This document shows, one piece after another, positions 36,358-45,374 of a DNA stretch of 64,000 bases (its first letter is position 1; each line of letters begins with the position of its first letter). Under the pieces are notes generated by a model, which was given only the letters and a program-made list of their open reading frames with translations, had not been told where the DNA came from and did no database searches. Position numbers and translations under genes: made by a program. This DNA is from Nocardia jejuensis NBRC 103114 (GTDB lineage Bacteria > Actinomycetota > Actinomycetes > Mycobacteriales > Mycobacteriaceae). The stretch lies in assembly GCF_001613145.1 (NCBI RefSeq), contig NZ_BDBU01000013.1, positions 124,001 through 188,000 of the forward strand, in the 5' to 3' direction.

Positions 36358-36436
36358 GTCAGCACTCCTGTCGCGGCGGCGAGACGGCCCCGCTGGTTGT
36401 CCGGGCGAAAGGTGTCGGGTGCGTGAGAAGTCACCG

Positions 36437-37312
36437 TCATGCCGACTTCTTCCCGGCGAGCGACTCCGCGACCAGCAGCAGTGCCGAGTGATCGAGTGAG
36501 CCGTGGCCCATGGCGCGGGCGGCGGCGATCAGCTGAGCGGTGAGCGCGCCCATCGGGATCGGCACCTCGGCCTGGCGTGCGGCCTGCTGGATGATGCCCA
36601 TGTCCTTGTGGTGCAGATCGATCCGGAAGCCGGGCTGGAAACTGCGCTCCAGCATGGACTTTCGCTTGAGTTCGAGGATCCTGCTGCCCGCCAGGCCACC
36701 GGCCAGCACGTCGAGGCCCTTCTCCGCGTCCGCGCCGAGGCCCTCCATCAAGAGGATGGCTTCGGCGACCAGAGCGTAGGTGCCGCCGACAACGAGCTGA
36801 TTGGCGGCCTTGACGACCTGGCCCGCGCCGTTGGGTCCGACCAGGGCGAAGGTCTTGCCCACCGCCTCGAAAACGGCTCGGGCAGACTCGAAGTCGGCCT
36901 GCTCACCACCGATCATGATCGAGAGCGTGCCGTTGACCGCGCCGGGCTCGCCGCCGCTGACGGGAGCGTCCAGGACGCGCAGACCCTTCTTCACGCCTTC
37001 GGTGGCGGTCCACTCCGAGGTGCGCGGGGTGATTGTCGAGAAGTCGATGTAGAGGGTGCCGGTGGCGGCGTGCTCGAGGACCTCCGTGAACACCTGCTCG
37101 ACGTGCTCGTCCTGCGGCAGCATCGTGATCACGATGTCCTTGTCGCGCACCGCTTCCGCGACGCTGCCCGCCACGGCGCCGCCGGCGGCCGCCAGCTTGT
37201 CCAGCCCGGCCGGGGACAGGTCGTAGCCGGTGACCTCGTGGCCCGCCGCGACCAGGTGACCCGCCATGGGGCCGCCCATGATGCCGAGGCCGATGAATGC
37301 GATGGTGCTCAC
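36437..37312 (-). CDS. glxR: Tartronate semialdehyde reductase (2-hydroxy-3-oxopropionate reductase)
   Basis: Reduces tartronate semialdehyde to D-glycerate with NAD(P)H. 291 residues of the beta-hydroxyacid dehydrogenase family: N-terminal [20 protein letters not shown]ossmann motif, the substrate-binding [13 protein letters not shown] segment, and the catalytic lysine in [17 protein letters not shown] 37312 is chosen because it overlaps the hyi stop as GTGA; the open frame extends upstream but without family similarity. It sits between hyi and gcl, completing the glyoxylate-to-glycerate set. Confidence 0.92.
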   Translation of the reverse strand: MSTIAFIGLGIMGGPMAGHLVAAGHEVTGYDLSPAGLDKLAAAGGAVAGSVAEAVRDKDIVITMLPQDEHVEQVFTEVLEHAATGTLYIDFSTITPRTSEWTATEGVKKGLRVLDAPVSGGEPGAVNGTLSIMIGGEQADFESARAVFEAVGKTFALVGPNGAGQVVKAANQLVVGGTYALVAEAILLMEGLGADAEKGLDVLAGGLAGSRILELKRKSMLERSFQPGFRIDLHHKDMGIIQQAARQAEVPIPMGALTAQLIAAARAMGHGSLDHSALLLVAESLAGKKSA

Positions 37313-38106
37313 TTGATCCACTCCCAGTTCAGTTCGGGGTCTTTGTATTCCAGGCCGATCCAGCCGTCGTAGCCGGTCTTGTCGAGGGCCGCGAACAGGA
37401 CCTCGAAGTCCAGCGCGCCGGTACCGGGACGGCCGCGTCCCGGTGAGTCGGCGATCTGCACGTGCCCGATGTAGCGAGCCCAGGTGTCGATGACCGCGGG
37501 CAGGTTCTCGCCCATCCGGGCCAGGTGGTACAGGTCGCACAGGAAGCGCACGTTCGGTTCGCCGACCTGCTCGATGACGCGCACCGCGTGGGCTGCGGAG
37601 ACGATCGGATAGTCCTGCGACTCATGGGCGTTGAGGGCCTCGAGCAGGACCGTGGCGTCGATGCGCTGGGCGGCGGCCGCGGCGAGGCGGAGGTTCTCGA
37701 GCGCGAGCTCGTCCTGCTTCTCGGGATCCTCGCCGGGAATCCGGTTGCCGTACAGGGCATTCAGCGCGCGGCAGCCGGTGCGTTCGGCGATGCCGACGAC
37801 GACGTCGATATTGTCGCGGAAGCGGTTCTGCTCACCGGGGACCGACACGAGACCTCGCCCGGCGGGAATCAGATCGATGAAGTTCAGCCCGACCAACTGC
37901 ACCCCGGCATCGTGGATCGACCGGATGAAGGCGTCGATATCGCGGTCGGCGGGAATCGGGTCCTCGCCGAACGGCCACCAGAACTCCACGGCGTCGAACC
38001 CGGCTGCCTTGGCCGCCGCGGGCCGCTGCGTGAGCGGCAGATCGGTGAAGAGAATGGAGCAGTTGACGTCGAATTTCCGGGGCGCTCCCCCGGCGGTGTA
38101 CTTCAT
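37309..38106 (-). CDS. hyi: Hydroxypyruvate isomerase
   Basis: Interconverts hydroxypyruvate and tartronate semialdehyde. 265 residues, TIM-barrel of the xylose isomerase-like family: FDVNCSILFTDLPLTQRPAA at the N-terminus, GFDAVEFWWPF, ALYGNRIPGE, LLEALNAHESQDYPI and FLCDLYHLARMGENL, with metal-binding Glu, Asp and His positions as in Hyi. ATG 38106 overlaps the upstream stop by 4 bases and the stop overlaps glxR, so translation is coupled. Confidence 0.92.
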   Translation of the reverse strand: MKYTAGGAPRKFDVNCSILFTDLPLTQRPAAAKAAGFDAVEFWWPFGEDPIPADRDIDAFIRSIHDAGVQLVGLNFIDLIPAGRGLVSVPGEQNRFRDNIDVVVGIAERTGCRALNALYGNRIPGEDPEKQDELALENLRLAAAAAQRIDATVLLEALNAHESQDYPIVSAAHAVRVIEQVGEPNVRFLCDLYHLARMGENLPAVIDTWARYIGHVQIADSPGRGRPGTGALDFEVLFAALDKTGYDGWIGLEYKDPELNWEWIK

Positions 38107-38483
38107 CGGGTTCCTTCGCGATAGGTCGACCAGCTACCGAATTCGGTGATGTCGATGAGTTGCGGATAGGAGACGGGCGGGCGGCGCAGCACCATGGAAA
38201 GGACCGAGCGCTGATCGTCGAGTTCGATGACGCCGAGCTCCAGTTCGGGCGGCTCGGCGGGCAGCAGGCTGGTGCGCAGCACGTCCATCGAGACGTCGAA
38301 CAGTTCGCCGGTGATGGGGACGCCGCCGTCCGGGACCGGGTGCAGGCCCGGGAATCGGTCGCCGACAGAGTAGAAACGGTAGTGCGGAGAGGTTTTCGCC
38401 TCGCCCGCGAAAGGCGAGCCGGCCAGCAGATGATTCAGCGGCCCACCGCGCATGGCGCCGCCGTTCAGAAAGATCAAGGGCAT
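38103..38483 (-). CDS. Stand-alone allophanate-hydrolase C-terminal-like (GGCT-fold) protein
   Basis: 126 residues. LIFLNGGAMRGGPLNHLLAG followed by TSPHYRFYSVGDRFPGLHPV, and VPITGELFDVSMDVL, resembles the C-terminal gamma-glutamylcyclotransferase-like domain of allophanate hydrolase (AtzF/DUR1,2), here without the amidase domain. It overlaps hyi by 4 bases and follows xdhC by 18 bases, so it belongs to the purine operon. In AtzF the domain decarboxylates an intermediate; acting on a ureide or carbamoyl compound would fit here, but this is inference. Confidence 0.7.
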   Translation of the reverse strand: MPLIFLNGGAMRGGPLNHLLAGSPFAGEAKTSPHYRFYSVGDRFPGLHPVPDGGVPITGELFDVSMDVLRTSLLPAEPPELELGVIELDDQRSVLSMVLRRPPVSYPQLIDITEFGSWSTYREGTR

Positions 38484-38501
38484 GTGAGAATCCGTTTTCG
38501 G

Positions 38502-39653
38502 TTATCGCGTGAAGGAATTCGACGTGAATGGATTCAGCGTGAAGGAATTCAGCGTGGCGAGTTCGAGCCCGTCCGGGATCGAATGGTCGGGCAGCGGGAC
38601 GGTGTCGCGGTGGATGGGGCCGCCGCTCGCGCCCAGAGGAAGGCCGGAGCCGCCGCGGCGGACCGCGACGATTTCCGCGCCGATGGACAGCGCCGTTTCC
38701 TCGGGCGTTCGTCCACCCAGGTCGAGTCCGATGGGCGAACGCAGCCGCGCCAGTTCGGAGTCGGTCAGTCCGGCCTCCCGCAACCGGGCGAGCCGGTCGT
38801 CGTGGGTGCGCCGGGAACCCATGGCCCCCACAAAGGCCACGGGAAGTCGCAGGGCCACTTCCAGCAGTGGCACATCGAATTTCGCGTCGTGGGTCAGCAC
38901 GCAGAGCACGGTCCGGGCATCGACACCGGTGCGTGCGAGATAGCGGTCCGGCCACTCGACCACGACCTCGTCGGCCTCGGGGAAGCGGGCGGGGGTGGCG
39001 AAGACGGGGCGGGCGTCGCAGACCGTCACGCGGTAGCCCAGGAACTTGCCGATCCGGGCGACCGCGGCGGCGAAATCGATTGCGCCGAAGACGATCATGC
39101 GGGGCGGCGGCACGTAGGACTCCACGAAGACCGTGGTCTCGTCGGCGTCGCAGCCGATGGTCCGCACGCCGGTCGCGCCGACCTCGAGCATGGCGCGAGC
39201 CTCGGCGGCCACCGTCGGGTGCGGGTCCGCGCCGACGGTCCACCAGGCGCCGAGTGCGGTGGCCGCACCGGTGCTCAGGTCGCGGACCAGGGTCACCGGC
39301 TCGTCGGTGCGCAGCACGGCCTCGAAGGCGGCGCGGTTCGCGGCGGTGACCGGCTGGACGAAGATCTCGATGGTTCCGCCACAGGTCAGTCCGACCGCGA
39401 AGGCGTCGGAGTCGCTGTAGCCGAAGGACTCCCGCACGGGCAGTCCGGTGTGCAACGACTCGCGGCACAACTCGTAGACCGCGCCCTCCACGCAACCGCC
39501 GGAAATGCTTCCGACGACCACGCCGTCCGTGTTCACGGCGAGGGCGGCGCCCACCGGGCGGGGCGCGCTGCCGCCGATCCCGATGATCGAGGCAATGGCG
39601 TAATCCTGTTGCGCCGCATGCCATTGCAAGAGTTGTGCCGCGATGTCGCGCAT
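38502..39653 (-). CDS. xdhC: XdhC/CoxI-family maturation protein
   Basis: Inserts sulfurated molybdenum cofactor into xanthine dehydrogenase (family role). 383 residues: N-terminal XdhC domain ASIIGIGGSAPRPVGAALAV with GSISGGCVEGAV and the cysteine-bearing LTCGGTIEIF; C-terminal Rossmann domain MIVFGAIDFAAAVARIGKFL and FVGAMGSRRTHDDRLARL. ATG 39653 follows GGAGG in the end of the permease gene. The extreme C-terminus is an odd NSFTLNPFTSNSFTR tail encoded by a 15-bp tandem repeat. Confidence 0.9.
   Translation of the reverse strand: MRDIAAQLLQWHAAQQDYAIASIIGIGGSAPRPVGAALAVNTDGVVVGSISGGCVEGAVYELCRESLHTGLPVRESFGYSDSDAFAVGLTCGGTIEIFVQPVTAANRAAFEAVLRTDEPVTLVRDLSTGAATALGAWWTVGADPHPTVAAEARAMLEVGATGVRTIGCDADETTVFVESYVPPPRMIVFGAIDFAAAVARIGKFLGYRVTVCDARPVFATPARFPEADEVVVEWPDRYLARTGVDARTVLCVLTHDAKFDVPLLEVALRLPVAFVGAMGSRRTHDDRLARLREAGLTDSELARLRSPIGLDLGGRTPEETALSIGAEIVAVRRGGSGLPLGASGGPIHRDTVPLPDHSIPDGLELATLNSFTLNPFTSNSFTR
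38509..38553. repeat. Three tandem 15-bp units in the 3' end of xdhC
   Basis: Units at 38509-38523 (GTGAAGGAATTCGAC), 38524-38538 (GTGAATGGATTCAGC) and 38539-38553 (GTGAAGGAATTCAGC). In frame on the minus strand they encode repeats of the form N-(S/P)-F-T, just before the stop codon. Confidence 0.85.
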
Positions 39654-39654
39654 A

Positions 39655-41103
39655 TCAGCCTCCCAGGACCGATTCGATGGCGTTGATACCGAAGTAGGCG
39701 GCGAACACGACGCTCACCACGGCCACCAGCCAATGGATTTCACGGAACTTGCCGCGAGCGGCCTTGATCACCACGTAGGCGATCAGGCCCGCGCCGACAC
39801 CGTTGGTGATCGAGTAGGTGAACGGCATCAGCACGATGGTGATGAACGCCGGCACCGCGATCTCGAGATCGTTCCAGTCGATCTTGCGGGCCTGGGTCAT
39901 CATCAACGCCCCGACCAGGACCAGCGCGGGGGCCGCGGCCTGGATCGGCACCACCGCGGCCAGCGGGGTGAAGAACACCGCGAGGCAGAACAATCCGCCG
40001 GTGACCACACTGGTGAGTCCGGTACGAGCGCCCTCACCGACGCCCGTCGCCGATTCCACGTAGACCGTGCTGCCCGCACCGCCGCTGGCTCCGCCGATGA
40101 TCTGGGCGACGCCGTCGACGGTCAGGATCTTCCCGATGCCGGGCATGGTGCCCTTCTCGTCGAGCAGTTTCGCCTCGTCACAAACGCCGAACACCGTTCC
40201 CATGGCGTCGAAGAAGCCGGTCAGCACCAGCGTGAAGAGCACCACGCCCGCGGCCAGGCCGCCGGCCCGGGCGAAGCCGCCGAGCAGATCGACATCGAAC
40301 ATGAGGCCGAAATCCGGTGAGGCGAACAGTGAGTCGGGCGCCTCGGGTACGACCGTGCCCCAGGACTTGGGATCGATCGTCGCCATCGCGTTGATCACGA
40401 TGCCGAGCAGGGTGGCGATCGCGATGCTGATCAGGATCGCGCCGGGCACCTTGCGGACGTACAGCGCCAGCATGAGCAGCAGGCCGACGGCGAAAACCAC
40501 CACGGGCCAGCCCTGTAGGTGACCGTCGACGCCGAGGGTGACCGGCGGACCGCCGGGTGAGCCGTGGCCCACGACGCCCGAGGACACCAGGCCGATCATG
40601 GCGATGAACATGCCGATCCCGACGCCGATGGCGTGTTTGAGCGCCACCGGGATGGCGTTGATGATCATCGTCCGCAAGCCGGTGGCGGCCATGATCACGA
40701 TGATCACGCCCATCAGCACCACCAGGCCCATGGTCTGGGGCCAGGTCATGTGCGGTGCGGCTTGGAACGCGACCACCGGTACCACGCCCAGCCCGGCAGC
40801 CAGAGCGAGCGGTACATTGCCGACCAATCCCATCAGGACGGTGGACAATCCGGCCGAGAAGGCCGTGGCGGTGGTCAGCTGAGCGATGCTCAGGTGATTG
40901 CCGTCGATATCGGTGACTCCGCCCAGAATCAGCGGAACCAGCAGGATCACATAGGCCATCGCCACGAAAGTGGTGATGCCGCCTCGGATTTCGCGGCTCA
41001 CGGTGGAGCTGCGTTCGCTGATCTTGAAGAATCGATCGAGTGCCGACGGTTTCGGACCGAGAGTGGTCGTTGCCGTGGTGGCGGGGTCTTGGATCTGGGT
41101 CAT
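39655..41103 (-). CDS. AzgA-type purine permease (NCS2 superfamily)
   Basis: 482 residues with about 12-14 hydrophobic helices. Family features: N-terminal STVSREIRGGITTFVAMAYV, GLGVVPVVAF for the usual GMGLNAF(F) motif, and FFDAMGTVFGVCDEAKLLDE, the conserved (F/D)-(F/D)-T-G-T segment region of AzgA proteins. These carry hypoxanthine, adenine or guanine by proton symport. Start ATG 41103 with GAGGAGGG upstream, so it has its own strong translation signal after a 118-base gap from the xanthine dehydrogenase genes. Probably delivers the purines oxidised by the neighbouring enzymes. Confidence 0.88.
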   Translation of the reverse strand: MTQIQDPATTATTTLGPKPSALDRFFKISERSSTVSREIRGGITTFVAMAYVILLVPLILGGVTDIDGNHLSIAQLTTATAFSAGLSTVLMGLVGNVPLALAAGLGVVPVVAFQAAPHMTWPQTMGLVVLMGVIIVIMAATGLRTMIINAIPVALKHAIGVGIGMFIAMIGLVSSGVVGHGSPGGPPVTLGVDGHLQGWPVVVFAVGLLLMLALYVRKVPGAILISIAIATLLGIVINAMATIDPKSWGTVVPEAPDSLFASPDFGLMFDVDLLGGFARAGGLAAGVVLFTLVLTGFFDAMGTVFGVCDEAKLLDEKGTMPGIGKILTVDGVAQIIGGASGGAGSTVYVESATGVGEGARTGLTSVVTGGLFCLAVFFTPLAAVVPIQAAAPALVLVGALMMTQARKIDWNDLEIAVPAFITIVLMPFTYSITNGVGAGLIAYVVIKAARGKFREIHWLVAVVSVVFAAYFGINAIESVLGG

Positions 41104-41221
41104 GGCTGCCCTCCTCGGGGCGTAGCCGACCAACGGACCGGGCAGACGTGGCCCGGACCGCGGATTCGGTCGCTGCTGTGGGGTCCCTACCGCTCGGATG
41201 TGTGCGGTCTGCCCCTGTTGA

Positions 41222-43558
41222 TCAACTGCTCCGGATGATGTCTTCCGGTCGTACCGGCACCCGGTTGATGTATCCGGTGCCGCCTCGTTGTGCGCACGCG
41301 TCGCGGATGGCCGCGACGACGGCGGGAGTCGATGAGAGCGTGGGCGGTTCGCCCGCGCCGCGCAGCCCGTAGGGGGCGTGCGGATCGGGATTCTCGAGGA
41401 TCTCCAGCTTCTGCGGAGGCGTGTCGAGAATCGTGGGGATCAGGTAGTCCGTGAAGGACGGATTACGCACCTTGCCGTCGAGAACCTGGATTTCCTCCAT
41501 GACTGCCAGACCGAGTCCCTGTACCGAACCGCCGTGGATCTGGCCCTCGAGGGAGAGGCGGTTCATGATCTTGCCGACGTCTTGAACAGCGTCCAGTGCA
41601 ACGACTTTCACCAAACCGAGTTCGGTGTCGACGTCCACCACGGCCCGGTGCACGCAGACCGCGAGCTGGGTGTGGCTGTTGCCCTGGCCGGTCACCGGAT
41701 CCATGCCGGTGGTGGGTTTGTGATGGTATTCGCGGGTCTCCTCGACGACCTCGTCACCGAGTACGTCGGCGATGGCGGCCAGTACCTCCCCGGTCGAGGA
41801 GGAGAAGACCTTCCCGCCGACCAGTTGCAGGCCGCGGTGTGCGCCGAACTTGGCCTGCGCCAAGGCGAGTACTCGCTGCCGGACCGCTTCGCAGGCCGCC
41901 TTCACCGCGCCACCGGTCATGTACGTCTGGCGCGAGGCCGACGAGCTGCCGGAGTCACCGACACCGTTGTCCGCGGGATGGATGACCACGCGGTCGATGC
42001 CGAGTTCGGTGCGGGCGATCTGGGCCTCGACGGTGACCAGACCCTGGCCCACCTCCGCCGCGGCGGTGTGCACCAGCGCGGTCGGCTCGCCGCCGATCAC
42101 CTCGAGGCGCACCCGGGCGGTGGAGAGGTCGTCGAAACCCTCGGAGAAGCAGATGTTCTTGATGCCGATGCCGTAACCGATGCCGCGCACCACGCCCTCG
42201 CCGTGGGTGGTCTGGGAGGCGCCGCCGGGCAGATTGCGGATATCGGTGGTGTCCACCGCCTCGGGCAGCGGGATCTCGCGCAGTTGATCGAGCATCTCTT
42301 TCAGCGGGGTCGGTGCGTGAACCACCTGTCCGGTGGCGAGTTTCGAGCCCTGGGACACGACATTGAGCTGCCGCACGAGCACCGGGTCCATCCCCAGCTC
42401 CTCGGCGAGCTTGTCCATCATCGACTCGTGCGCGAAACATGCCTGCACCGCGCCGAATCCGCGCATCGCGCCACACGGCGGGTTGTTGGTGTAGACACCG
42501 TACGCATCGATCTCGATGTGCGGGATCTCGTACGGTCCCACCGCGAGCGAGGAGGCGTTGCCGGTGACGTTCAGCGTCGCCGAGGTGTACGCGCCACCGT
42601 CCAGGACGATGAGAACCTTTGCGTAGGTGAGCTTTCCGGCAGCGGTCGCCCCGAACTCGTAGAGCATCTTGGCGGGATGCCGATGCACGTGCCCGAAGAA
42701 CGACTCCTCGCGGTTGTACATCATCTTGATCGGCTTGCCGGTCCGCATGGCCAGCATGCCGGCGTGGATCTGCATGGACAGGTCTTCACGGCCACCGAAC
42801 GCGCCGCCGACTCCGGCCATGGTCATGCGGATCTGCTCGTCCGCCAGGCCCAGGCACGGGCCGATCTGGGACAGATCGTTGTGCATCCACTGGGTGGCGA
42901 CGTAGAAGTCCAGGCCACCGTCCTCGGCCGGAATCACCATGCCGGATTCGGGGCCCAGGAACGCCTGGTCCTGAATGCCGACCTCGTACTCCTGGGTGAC
43001 CACCACCGAGGCCAGCGCGCGACCGACGGTGATGTCCCCGACGCGCACGGGCTGATGGCGGGCGATGCCGCCGCGCTCCTGGACCGCGAGCTTCTTGGGC
43101 GCGGAGATCACGGCCATCGGGTCGGTGATGGGTTCGAGTACCTCCCAGTCGATCTCGATCGCCATGATGGCGCGACGGGCGATCTCGGGGTGATCCGCGG
43201 CGACCAGGGCAATCGGCTCACCGTGGTGGCGCACCTCGCCGATGGCCAGCACCGGCTGATCCCAGGTGTGGTCCAGGCCGTACATCTTGCGGCCCGGCAC
43301 GTCCTCGTGGGTGAGGACCGCGTGCACGCCGTTCATGGCCAGCGCGGGGCCGATATCGATGCTGCGGATGATCGCGCGCGGATGCGGGCTACGCAGGGTC
43401 GCGCCCCACAGCATGCCGTCGATCCACAGGTCCGAGGCGTAGGCGAACTCGCCCTTCACCTTCAGCGTGCCGTCCGGGCGCAGCGGGCTCTCACCGATGC
43501 CGCCGCGACCGGGCGCGGCGACCTCGTGCGGGAAGCGGACAAAGCGGGTGGCGGTCAT
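41222..43558 (-). CDS. pucD: Xanthine dehydrogenase, molybdopterin-binding subunit
   Basis: Catalytic subunit oxidising hypoxanthine/xanthine to urate. 778 residues, as expected for the separate Mo subunit. N-terminal domain GTLKVKGEFAYASDLWIDGM; molybdopterin segments GVGGAFGGREDLSMQIHAGM and CGAMRGFGAVQACFAHESMM; and the C-terminal active-site glutamate in GLRGAGEPPTLSS (about Glu737). ATG 43558 overlaps the 8-oxoguanine deaminase stop by 4 bases. Works with the 2Fe-2S and FAD subunits encoded upstream in the same block. Exact purine preference cannot be read. Confidence 0.92.
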   Translation of the reverse strand: MTATRFVRFPHEVAAPGRGGIGESPLRPDGTLKVKGEFAYASDLWIDGMLWGATLRSPHPRAIIRSIDIGPALAMNGVHAVLTHEDVPGRKMYGLDHTWDQPVLAIGEVRHHGEPIALVAADHPEIARRAIMAIEIDWEVLEPITDPMAVISAPKKLAVQERGGIARHQPVRVGDITVGRALASVVVTQEYEVGIQDQAFLGPESGMVIPAEDGGLDFYVATQWMHNDLSQIGPCLGLADEQIRMTMAGVGGAFGGREDLSMQIHAGMLAMRTGKPIKMMYNREESFFGHVHRHPAKMLYEFGATAAGKLTYAKVLIVLDGGAYTSATLNVTGNASSLAVGPYEIPHIEIDAYGVYTNNPPCGAMRGFGAVQACFAHESMMDKLAEELGMDPVLVRQLNVVSQGSKLATGQVVHAPTPLKEMLDQLREIPLPEAVDTTDIRNLPGGASQTTHGEGVVRGIGYGIGIKNICFSEGFDDLSTARVRLEVIGGEPTALVHTAAAEVGQGLVTVEAQIARTELGIDRVVIHPADNGVGDSGSSSASRQTYMTGGAVKAACEAVRQRVLALAQAKFGAHRGLQLVGGKVFSSSTGEVLAAIADVLGDEVVEETREYHHKPTTGMDPVTGQGNSHTQLAVCVHRAVVDVDTELGLVKVVALDAVQDVGKIMNRLSLEGQIHGGSVQGLGLAVMEEIQVLDGKVRNPSFTDYLIPTILDTPPQKLEILENPDPHAPYGLRGAGEPPTLSSTPAVVAAIRDACAQRGGTGYINRVPVRPEDIIRSS

Positions 43559-44904
43559 CGGGACTCCTGACGTAGCAGGCGCTTACGGGCCAGCACGCCG
43601 GCCTGACCGACCATGTCGTGCGGCAGGGTGCGCAGTTCGTCGTTCGCGACCACGGTGCGGCCGCCCACGAGCAGACGGGCCAGCGGTGGGGTGGGGCCGA
43701 ATACCAGGGCGCACACCGGATCCTGGACAGCGGCGCGGAAGCCGTCGACGCGCCAGATGGCGATGTCGGCCAGCTTGCCGGGCTCCAGACTGCCGATCTC
43801 GTTGTGGCGGCCCAGGTTTCGAGCACCGCCGAGAGTGCCCATTTCCAGGGCCTGGCGTGCGGTGAGCGCGGTCGGGCCGTGCACGGCGCGCTGGAACAGC
43901 ATGGCCTGGCGCATCTCGCCGGCCATGGAGGTGAGTTCGCTCGAGGCCGCGCCGTCCACGCCGAGTCCGACGGGTGCGCCGGCCGCGAGAAGCTCCGAGA
44001 CACGGGCGATTCCGGCACCCAAGCGGGCGTTGGAGCTCGGGCAGTGCGCCGAGCCGGTGCCGGTCTCGGCGAATCGGGTGATGTCCGCGTCGTGCAGGTG
44101 CACCGCGTGGGCGAACCAGACGTCGTCGCCGAGCCAGCCGAGCTTCTCCATGTACTCCACCGGGCTCAGGCCCAACTGCTCGCGGCAGTGCACCTCCTCG
44201 TCGAGGGTCTCGGCGAGATGGGTGTGCAGGCGCACGCCCTTGGTGCGGGCCAGGGTCGCGGCGTCGAGCATGAGCCCTTCGCTGACCGAGAACGGCGAGC
44301 AGGGCGCCACGGCGACGCGCAGCATGGAGTCGAACGAGGCGTCGTGGTAGCGATCGATGATTTCCGCTGTGCTGGAGAGGATCTCGTCGCGATCCTCGAC
44401 CACCTCGTCCGGCGGCAGACCGCCCTGGGACTGGCCGCGATCCATGGAACCCCGGCACGGATGGAAGCGCAGGCCGATCTCCTGGGCGGCGCGCACCTCC
44501 GCCTCGAACAGGTCACCGCGGCCCTTGGGGAACACGTAGTGGTGATCGCTGGAGGTGGTGCAGCCGGTCAGGGCCAGCCAGCCCAGGCCCGCGGTGGCCG
44601 CGCCGTAGACGACGTCGGCGTCCATCGCGGCCCAGGTTCGGTACAGACCCGTGAGCCATTCGAACAGCGTCGAATCCTGATAGAGGCCCTGGGTGGCCCA
44701 CTGGTAGAGGTGGTGGTGGGTGTTGACCAGGCCCGGGGTCACCAGGCAGCCGGTCCCGGAGATGCGCTCGGCGCCCACCACCGTCGGCGCCGGTCCGGCG
44801 CCGAGAGCTTCGATACGGCCGTTGTCGATGATCAGATACCCCGACGGGATCTCCTCGCCCACGACCGGTGCGATGTACGCGTTCTCGATAACGATCTTGG
44901 TCAC
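43555..44904 (-). CDS. 8-oxoguanine deaminase-like amidohydrolase
   Basis: 449 residues from GTG 44904, which overlaps the preceding stop as GTGA. Metal-dependent amidohydrolase of the ATZ/TRZ-like group: TPGLVNTHHHLYQWATQGLY with the HxH metal pair (His63-65), SSDHHYVFP, RLHTHLAET, HAVHLHDADI and GLGVDGAASSE with the metal Asp. In this family 8-oxoguanine deaminase converts 8-oxoguanine to urate, which fits insertion between two xanthine dehydrogenase subunit genes. It could instead deaminate guanine; the motif set does not fully separate the two. It is not an allantoinase by motif order. Confidence 0.82.
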   Translation of the reverse strand: MTKIVIENAYIAPVVGEEIPSGYLIIDNGRIEALGAGPAPTVVGAERISGTGCLVTPGLVNTHHHLYQWATQGLYQDSTLFEWLTGLYRTWAAMDADVVYGAATAGLGWLALTGCTTSSDHHYVFPKGRGDLFEAEVRAAQEIGLRFHPCRGSMDRGQSQGGLPPDEVVEDRDEILSSTAEIIDRYHDASFDSMLRVAVAPCSPFSVSEGLMLDAATLARTKGVRLHTHLAETLDEEVHCREQLGLSPVEYMEKLGWLGDDVWFAHAVHLHDADITRFAETGTGSAHCPSSNARLGAGIARVSELLAAGAPVGLGVDGAASSELTSMAGEMRQAMLFQRAVHGPTALTARQALEMGTLGGARNLGRHNEIGSLEPGKLADIAIWRVDGFRAAVQDPVCALVFGPTPPLARLLVGGRTVVANDELRTLPHDMVGQAGVLARKRLLRQESR

Positions 44905-45374
44905 TGCGCGCTGACCTTCCGCTCGGCCGCCAGACGCACGGCATCCAGAATCTTTTCGTAGCCGGTGCAGCGGCACAGGTTTCCGGACAGCGCCTCGCGG
45001 ATCTCCACGTCGGACGGGTCGGGCACGCGCTCGATCAGATCGTGCGCCTGGACGATGAGACCCGTTGTGCAGAAACCACATTGGACCGCACCGGCCTCGA
45101 CGAAAGCCTGCTGCACGGGATCGAGGCGATCACCGGCGGCCAAACCCTCCACGGTGCGGACCGAACGCCCCTGCACCTGACCTGCCGCGACCAGGCACGC
45201 GCACACCGGCGAACCGTCCAGATACACGGTGCAGGAACCACATTCGCCTTGTTCGCAGGCATTCTTGGAGCCGGGCAGCCCGACTCGCTCGCGCAGGAAG
45301 TAGAGCAGGCTCTCTCCCTCCCAGACATCGTCGACGGTCTCGGGGGAACCGTTGATGGTGCATTCGACGCGCAT
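44901..45374 (-). CDS. pucE: Xanthine dehydrogenase, 2Fe-2S subunit
   Basis: 157 residues carrying two [2Fe-2S] clusters. Plant-type cluster: Cys40, Cys45, Cys48 and Cys60 (ACEQGECGSCTVYLDG, then VCACL). Second cluster in the four-helix domain: Cys99, Cys102, Cys134 and Cys136 (QCGFC and LCRCTGYE). It transfers electrons from the Mo site to FAD. The ATG overlaps the FAD subunit stop as TGATG. Confidence 0.93.
   Translation of the reverse strand: MRVECTINGSPETVDDVWEGESLLYFLRERVGLPGSKNACEQGECGSCTVYLDGSPVCACLVAAGQVQGRSVRTVEGLAAGDRLDPVQQAFVEAGAVQCGFCTTGLIVQAHDLIERVPDPSDVEIREALSGNLCRCTGYEKILDAVRLAAERKVSAQ

Noticed and set aside
41378..43570. Plus-strand frame of 730 codons
   Set aside because: Antisense to the xanthine dehydrogenase Mo subunit; typical high-GC shadow with low-complexity composition.
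43555..44904. Allantoinase candidate for the missing pathway step
   Set aside because: Motif order and the THHHLYQWATQG region fit the ATZ/TRZ-type deaminases rather than AllB/PucH-type cyclic amidohydrolases.
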